Source: Flagellimonas_A sp039592695 (GTDB lineage Bacteria; Bacteroidota; Bacteroidia; Flavobacteriales; Flavobacteriaceae). Taken from it: DNA of 64,000 nucleotides. The notes below the pieces were generated by a model. That model did not search any database, was not told the origin of the DNA, and worked only from the letters and a program-made list of their open reading frames with translations. A program made the translations under genes and the position numbers. This document shows, piece by piece, positions 60,076-64,000 of this stretch (positions are counted from its first letter, which is position 1; each line of letters begins with the position of its first letter). The stretch spans positions 1-64,000 of the forward strand of contig NZ_JBBUTK010000004.1 in NCBI RefSeq assembly GCF_039592695.1, given 5' to 3'.

Positions 60076-60143
60076 CTCAACAACCTAACCAATAAATAAA
60101 CAAACTGTTGTAGAAAATCTTTCTCATAGCAACATTCTACAAC
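60042..60143 (-). ncRNA. Candidate structured small RNA upstream of TetR-ABC1
   Basis: On the minus strand a TATTTTTG element (60147-60154) would start a transcript at about 60143. It begins with a hairpin, arms TGTTGTAGAA/TTCTACAACA (60135-60144 and 60106-60115, loop 19 nt), has an unpaired AU-rich middle and ends with a 10-bp terminator hairpin (AACGTGCCTT/AAGGCACGTT, 60066-60075 and 60050-60059) followed by TTCTTTTT. No open frame of note lies inside. It could be an independent sRNA or an attenuated leader for TetR. Confidence 0.45.
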
Positions 60144-60146
60144 AAT

Positions 60147-60195
60147 CAAAAATACAATATTGTTTAATCTTTTTTTCAAAAAATTAAACAATATT
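60147..60195 (-). promoter_or_regulatory. Promoter and 13-bp inverted-repeat operator of the candidate sRNA
   Basis: TATTTTTG on the minus strand (60147-60154). Just upstream, AATATTGTTTAAT (60156-60168) and ATTAAACAATATT (60183-60195) are perfect inverted repeats spaced by 14 bp, covering the region between the -7 and -33 positions; TTG (60177-60179) lies in the spacer. This is a classic repressor position. The remainder of the 59978-60366 gap holds the TetR promoter, the hairpin repeat at 60315 and AT-rich DNA. Confidence 0.55.
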
Positions 60196-60314
60196 TTGTT
60201 AAATTTTAATGTCCCAATGGATGATGTTCATGGTGTCAGTTTGTCACTTTTTTAAGAATGGTACTTTTTTTGACTTATTGGTTTTTGAAAATATTAAAGT
60301 GTAACGTTTAAGAT

Positions 60315-60353
60315 TTCCGCCTCCCGATAGCTATCGAGAGCGGGAATGACAAA
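60315..60353 (+). repeat. Dispersed hairpin repeat, GCGGGAATGACA type, before htpG
   Basis: TTCCGC and GCGGGAA flank a nested palindrome GATAGCTATC; ends GAATGACAAAA, 14 bp before the htpG start codon. Confidence 0.65.
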
Positions 60354-60366
60354 AAGAGCAAAATAT

Positions 60367-62256
60367 ATGGCAACAGGAAAAATCAACGTATCAGTCGATA
60401 ACATCTTTCCGTTAATCAAAAAGTTCTTGTACAGCGATCACGAAATCTTTCTTCGTGAGCTGATTTCAAATGCCACCGATGCGACCTTGAAATTGAAACA
60501 TTTGACCTCCATCGGTGAAGCGAAGGTCGAGTATGGAAATCCCATTATCGAGGTCAAGGTGGATAAAAAGAAGAAAGAAATCCGCATCATTGACCAAGGT
60601 ATCGGTATGACCGAAGAAGAGGTCAAAAAGTACATTAACGAGGTGGCCTTTTCGGGTGCCGAGGAGTTTTTGGACAAATACAAGGATGCTGGCAAAGATG
60701 CCGGAATCATTGGCCATTTTGGCCTTGGTTTTTACTCAGCTTTTATGGTGGCCGATAAGGTGGAAATCATCACCAAAAGTTATAAAGATGAACCTGCCGT
60801 GCATTGGATTTGTGATGGTTCGCCTGAATTCTCACTGAAAAAAGCCAAAAAGGAAGAAAGGGGCACAGAAATCATTCTGCACATCGCCGATGATGAAAAA
60901 GAGTTCCTGGAAGGATCAAAAATTCGTGAGCTGCTCAAGAAGTACAACAAGTTCATGCCCATTCCGATTAAATTTGGAACCAGAACCGAGACACTTCCAA
61001 AACCAGAAGATGCCAAAGAAGATGATCCGGCACCGACCAAAGAAGTTGATGACATCATCAACAATCCGAATCCGGCTTGGACAAAGAAGCCAACCGATTT
61101 GGAAGAGGAAGATTACAAGAATTTCTACCGAGAGCTTTACCCGATGCAGTTTGAAGAGCCACTCTTCAATATCCATCTGAATGTTGACTATCCGTTCAAC
61201 TTGACCGGTATTCTCTACTTTCCGAAGTTGACCAACGACCTCAACATTCAGAAAGACCGAATTCAACTCTATCAAAACCAAGTGTTTGTCACCGACAACG
61301 TTGAGGGCATCGTGCCTGAATTTTTGACCATGCTACGGGGTGTCATCGATTCGCCCGACATTCCCCTGAATGTTTCCCGTTCGTACCTGCAGGCTGATGG
61401 AGCGGTAAAGAAAATATCCTCTTACATCACCAAAAAGGTAGCTGACAAATTGAACTCACTGTTTAAGAACAACCGTGAGGATTTTGAGAAAAAATGGAAC
61501 GACATCAAGGTCGTCATTGAATACGGAATGCTTTCTGAGGACAAATTCTTCGAAAAAGCTGAAAAGTTTGCGTTGTATCCAACAGTAGATGGCGAGTATT
61601 TGACCTTTGAAGAACTGGAGACCAAAATCAAGGACAGCCAGACCGACAAGGATGACAAAATAGTGATTCTGTATGCTTCGGATAAAGAAGCGCAACACAG
61701 CTACATTGAAGCTGCAAAAGCCAAAAATTACACAGTGTTGTTGATGGATTCGCCCATTGTTCCGCATTTGATGCAGAAATTAGAGACCGCCAAAGAGAAA
61801 ATTTCCTTTGCCCGTGTGGATGCTGACCACATTGACAACCTCATCAAAAAAGAGGATACGACCATCTCTAAACTTTCTGATGAGGAAAAGGAAAAACTGA
61901 AAGGCGAGGTTGAAAAGGTGATTGGCGAGAAAAGCCAATATACAGTTCAATTGGAGGCGATGGACAGCTCAGCACAACCCTTTATCATCACCGAACCCGA
62001 GTTTATGCGCCGTATGAAAGACATGCAACAGACCGGGGGCGGCGGTATGTTCGGTATGGGCAACATGCCCGATATGTTCAATCTTGTTGTGAACACCAAC
62101 CACGAATTGGTCAGTGATATCTTAAACACCAAAACTGCCAAGAAGCGTGAACGATTAATCAATCAATCGCTCGATTTGGCACGGCTGTCAAAAGGATTGC
62201 TCAAAGGTGAAGAACTCACCAACTTTATCACCCGTAGCTATGAGATGATAAAATAA
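60367..62256 (+). CDS. htpG: Chaperone protein HtpG (Hsp90)
   Basis: Cytoplasmic ATP-dependent Hsp90 chaperone, 629 residues. The ATP-binding domain shows LYSDHEIFLRELISNATDAT near residue 25, IDQGIGMTEEEV near 78 and GHFGLGFYSAFMVADKV near 118. The middle domain has NVDYPFNLTGILYFPK and a C-terminal dimerisation part with the Gly/Met stretch TGGGGMFGMGNMPDMFNLV. The start at 60367 (MATGKINVSVDN) was chosen because the longer frame (60346) translates the hairpin repeat. Confidence 0.96.
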   Translation: MATGKINVSVDNIFPLIKKFLYSDHEIFLRELISNATDATLKLKHLTSIGEAKVEYGNPIIEVKVDKKKKEIRIIDQGIGMTEEEVKKYINEVAFSGAEEFLDKYKDAGKDAGIIGHFGLGFYSAFMVADKVEIITKSYKDEPAVHWICDGSPEFSLKKAKKEERGTEIILHIADDEKEFLEGSKIRELLKKYNKFMPIPIKFGTRTETLPKPEDAKEDDPAPTKEVDDIINNPNPAWTKKPTDLEEEDYKNFYRELYPMQFEEPLFNIHLNVDYPFNLTGILYFPKLTNDLNIQKDRIQLYQNQVFVTDNVEGIVPEFLTMLRGVIDSPDIPLNVSRSYLQADGAVKKISSYITKKVADKLNSLFKNNREDFEKKWNDIKVVIEYGMLSEDKFFEKAEKFALYPTVDGEYLTFEELETKIKDSQTDKDDKIVILYASDKEAQHSYIEAAKAKNYTVLLMDSPIVPHLMQKLETAKEKISFARVDADHIDNLIKKEDTTISKLSDEEKEKLKGEVEKVIGEKSQYTVQLEAMDSSAQPFIITEPEFMRRMKDMQQTGGGGMFGMGNMPDMFNLVVNTNHELVSDILNTKTAKKRERLINQSLDLARLSKGLLKGEELTNFITRSYEMIK

Positions 62257-62286
62257 ATTGGTACTGATTTCATATAAGAAAATAGA

Positions 62287-62328
62287 AAACCGTCTGGTCA
62301 TAATCTGAAAACCAGACGGTTTTTATTT
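62287..62328 (+). terminator. Terminator after htpG
   Basis: AAACCGTCTGGT (62287-62298) pairs with ACCAGACGGTTT (62311-62322), followed by a T-rich tract. Confidence 0.9.
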
Positions 62329-62341
62329 TTATTTTAGCCTT

Positions 62342-62701
62342 GTGAGCTACCCTTGGCACCTATACCTCATGGCCGGAATGTACATCGTTGCAGGAATCAT
62401 GCATTTTGTCAAACCCAAAGCCTATATGCGAATCATGCCCAACTATCTGCCCAACCACAAACAGTTGGTCCATCTCAGTGGTGCTGTGGAAATTTTATTG
62501 GGAATCGGTCTATGCTTTCCGATGACAAAGGATTTATCCATCTATGGCATCATAGTGATGCTCGCCATTTTTCTTATGGTGCATTTTTATATGTTATCGG
62601 GTGAAAAGGCATCCGCTGGCATTCCAAAATGGATTCTGATTTTACGTATTCCGCTGCAATTTGGGTTGATGTATTGGGCCTATTGGTATCTTCAATTCTA
62701 G
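62342..62701 (+). CDS. DoxX-like membrane protein (GTG start)
   Basis: A 119-residue protein with four membrane segments and the DoxX-type start LYLMAGMYIVAGIMHFVKPKAYMRIMPNYLP. GTG 62342 gives MSYPWHLYLMAG; ATG 62369 is an alternative. The role is unknown. Its TAG stop (62699-62701) is made of the TA target duplication and the first G of the inverted-repeat element that follows, so the original C-terminus may have been different. Confidence 0.78.
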   Translation: MSYPWHLYLMAGMYIVAGIMHFVKPKAYMRIMPNYLPNHKQLVHLSGAVEILLGIGLCFPMTKDLSIYGIIVMLAIFLMVHFYMLSGEKASAGIPKWILILRIPLQFGLMYWAYWYLQF

Positions 62702-62861
62702 AGACTGTTTTGAAATATGTGATTGAAATTTATTATAGGCTTTTTTTGATGCAGAACGAGGCAAAATTTGGAGGCATAGCTGGGCTATGGCTGAAAATTT
62801 TAACGAAGTTGTGCGCAAAAAGGGACATAAGAAAACAATTGATATATTTAAAAACAGTCTC
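62701..62861. mobile_element. MITE-like element, 161 bp, TA-flanked
   Basis: Terminal inverted repeats GAGACTGTTTT (62701-62711) and AAAACAGTCTC (62851-62861), extended by AAATAT after one mismatch on each side, with the dinucleotide TA outside both ends. Inside is a hairpin CATAGC-TGG-GCTATG bounded by AAAATTT/AAAATTTT. There is no transposase gene. It fills the gap between the DoxX-like and anti-sigma-like genes exactly, and each gene's TAG stop uses the TA plus the element's end. Confidence 0.75.
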
Positions 62862-63268
62862 TAAGCCAATCGTTTGTCTAAATAGCCTTTCAGTAGTGTG
62901 ATTTGAATGAAGAGCATAAATCCAAAAGCGACTATTCCATATAACATCGTATTTGAAACCGGGATACTAAACTCAGGAAATGAGATTTTATTTGTCCAGT
63001 CCATCGCAACTGGCATGTCCAACCATCCTGACGAAGTCAGATCTGCCTTGGTAGAGAAGAAAGCAATAATGAAGACCAAGAGTACGAATAAGCCAACCAA
63101 TATCGATTTTGAAATGATGGGCCTATATTCAATGTTCAATACCCTTTTTTCAGCCTTAATTTGATGCATCACCTTTTCGGTAAAATCTGGTGATGGGCTC
63201 TCTAAGTTTATATCTTTAAATGCCGTATCGAACAGTTTTTCAAGTGAGTCTTCTGTATTCTTATCCAT
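62861..63268 (-). CDS. Small membrane protein, probable partner of the ECF sigma factor
   Basis: A 135-residue protein with a soluble N-terminus (MDKNTEDSLEKLFDTAFKDINLESPSPDFTEKVMHQIKAEKR), then two membrane segments (about 51-72 and 108-128). The place right after an ECF sigma gene, overlapping it by 8 bp, suggests an anti-sigma factor, but the zinc HxxxCxxC motif of classical anti-sigmas is absent. The stop codon lies at the edge of the MITE-like element. Confidence 0.72.
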   Translation of the reverse strand: MDKNTEDSLEKLFDTAFKDINLESPSPDFTEKVMHQIKAEKRVLNIEYRPIISKSILVGLFVLLVFIIAFFSTKADLTSSGWLDMPVAMDWTNKISFPEFSIPVSNTMLYGIVAFGFMLFIQITLLKGYLDKRLA

Positions 63269-63839
63269 AATTTCTCAATATTTCAGGTTCGATATGATTA
63301 ACCAAAACCGTTGCGAATTTTTTTCTTGCCCTATGCAGTCTTACTTTGATAGTGTTGGCCGATAAGTCAATGATTTTTTCCAGCTCCTTTAGATTTTTAT
63401 CTTCAAAATAGAACAAAGTCAACAAGCCTGCATCCTCTTCTGGTAGGTATCTTAAACAAGATTTAATGATTTCTTCGCGTTCTTTCAAAAGCATACCATC
63501 CAATGCATTGTGCAAGGTAGCTATTTGATGTTGTTGAACTTCTACCAATTCTTGCTCTAAAAATCTTTTCTTGCTCTTTTTCAGTCTATCCAAGCAAGTG
63601 TTATAGGTTATTCTATAAATCCATGTTGAAAATTTTGAATCCCCCTTGAACTTCTTCAATGATTTATACACTTTCACGAAGGTGTCTTGGCTCACTTCTT
63701 CGGCTTCCTCTTGATTTTTGAGCATCCTAAGTGCCAATGAAAACACCAGATTTTTGTGTGCATCAACCACTTTGGTGAATGCATGGGTGTCTCCGTTAAC
63801 AATTTGACTGATCAGCTTTGCTTCGTCGTTGGTTGTCAT
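63261..63839 (-). CDS. RNA polymerase sigma factor, ECF type
   Basis: A 192-residue extracytoplasmic-function sigma factor. Region 2 is DAHKNLVFSLALRMLKNQEEAEEVSQDTFVKVYKSLKKFKGDSKFSTWIYRITYNTCLD (residues 24-82), the linker follows, and region 4 is LLTLFYFEDKNLKELEKIIDLSANTIKVRLHRARKKF (about 140-176). It overlaps the membrane-protein gene by 8 bp. An inverted repeat GGTTACA/TGTAACC (63870-63896) lies upstream. Confidence 0.92.
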   Translation of the reverse strand: MTTNDEAKLISQIVNGDTHAFTKVVDAHKNLVFSLALRMLKNQEEAEEVSQDTFVKVYKSLKKFKGDSKFSTWIYRITYNTCLDRLKKSKKRFLEQELVEVQQHQIATLHNALDGMLLKEREEIIKSCLRYLPEEDAGLLTLFYFEDKNLKELEKIIDLSANTIKVRLHRARKKFATVLVNHIEPEILRNYG

Positions 63840-63869
63840 TTATAGGTTTGACGGTAAAAAGTGTTTTTT

Positions 63870-63896
63870 GGTTACACAATTCCCCGAAATGTAACC
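63870..63896. promoter_or_regulatory. Inverted repeat GGTTACA/TGTAACC upstream of the ECF sigma gene
   Basis: Perfect 7-bp arms at 63870-63876 and 63890-63896 in the intergenic region between the sigma gene and the gene at 63959, 31-57 bp before the sigma start codon. Confidence 0.35.
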
Positions 63897-63958
63897 TAGC
63901 TTCTAAAAATGTCGTCATATCTAGAAAACAAGATAATAATCAAATAAAACGAACAATT

Positions 63959-64000
63959 ATGGGATCTGAAGTTATTATTGTACCGATTATGTTTGGCGTA
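63959..64000 (+). CDS. Start of a small hydrophobic protein, cut by the window edge
   Basis: ATG at 63959 opens MGSEVIIVPIMFGV, a hydrophobic start that runs off the end. It resembles, from memory, small membrane proteins placed divergently from ECF sigma genes in flavobacteria. Only 14 codons are visible, so this is provisional. Confidence 0.5.
   Translation, partial: MGSEVIIVPIMFGV

Overview
The window comes from a chromosome of a marine member of the Flavobacteriaceae (Bacteroidota). The evidence is the promoter type (TTG, about 19 bp, then TAnnTTTG) found upstream of many genes, the near absence of Shine-Dalgarno sequences, the clade-typical small protein DUF4295, the PPIase/MoxR, DUF2911 and DUF4199 families, a zeaxanthin-type carotenoid cluster, and dispersed hairpin repeats with TTCGACTGCGCTCAG or GCGGGAATGACA cores. 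Most of the window is housekeeping DNA; no prophage, CRISPR array or intact insertion sequence was seen.

Layout. 1-3650: a divergent control region, then thrS-infC-rpmI-rplT, with infC apparently starting on AUA. 3670-6300: an SGNH hydrolase, a YjbQ-like protein, a HAD phosphatase and a DUF433/DUF5615 toxin-antitoxin-like pair. 6294-12740 (minus): a secreted protein of unknown function, dnaB, accA, and tgt-lptF. 12900-14780: a split transketolase. 14900-18100: a beta-barrel protein, an FKBP lipoprotein, an S4 protein, a PyrR-like phosphoribosyltransferase and aroK. 18198-22700: tRNA-Lys, a TPR sensor kinase and its response regulator, a membrane protein and a SIMPL protein, then tRNA-Leu. 22836-26490: a MerR/CarH-like B12-type light regulator followed by crtI-crtB-crtZ. 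26499-32753 (minus): a cysteine-less thioredoxin-fold protein, aconitase, and a PPIase lipoprotein-SurA-MoxR operon. 32872-36004: two START-fold proteins, a beta-lactamase-fold lipoprotein and an intradiol dioxygenase-like lipoprotein. 36060-48425 (minus): rimO, an amidase, DUF2911, ftsY, DUF4295, rpmG, rpmB, cinA, an Hpt protein, an FAH-family enzyme, an exonuclease, an esterase, a 2-oxoacid dehydrogenase E2 and recR. 48493-53022: a sodium symporter followed by small membrane and regulatory genes. 53049-59977: a CoA-binding protein, a flavin/PNPOx-like protein, fabH, a secreted S9 peptidase, an ABC1 kinase and a TetR regulator. 60367-64000: htpG, a DoxX-like protein, a small MITE-like element, and an ECF sigma factor with a putative membrane partner.

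The genes that clearly work together are the translation operon at the left, the L28-L33-DUF4295-FtsY block, the envelope folding operon (two PPIases with MoxR), the two-component pair, and the carotenoid operon with its own predicted light sensor. The most interesting non-coding signals are: a candidate structured small RNA of about 100 nt upstream of the TetR-ABC1 pair (60042-60143, minus) with its own promoter and a 13-bp inverted-repeat operator; a perfect palindrome between the promoter and start codon of the CarH-like gene; a roughly 130-bp duplicated leader at 35229 and 37394; two different heptamer tandem arrays at 44451-44702; and a 161-bp TA-flanked inverted-repeat element at 62701-62861 that supplies stop codons to both neighbouring genes.
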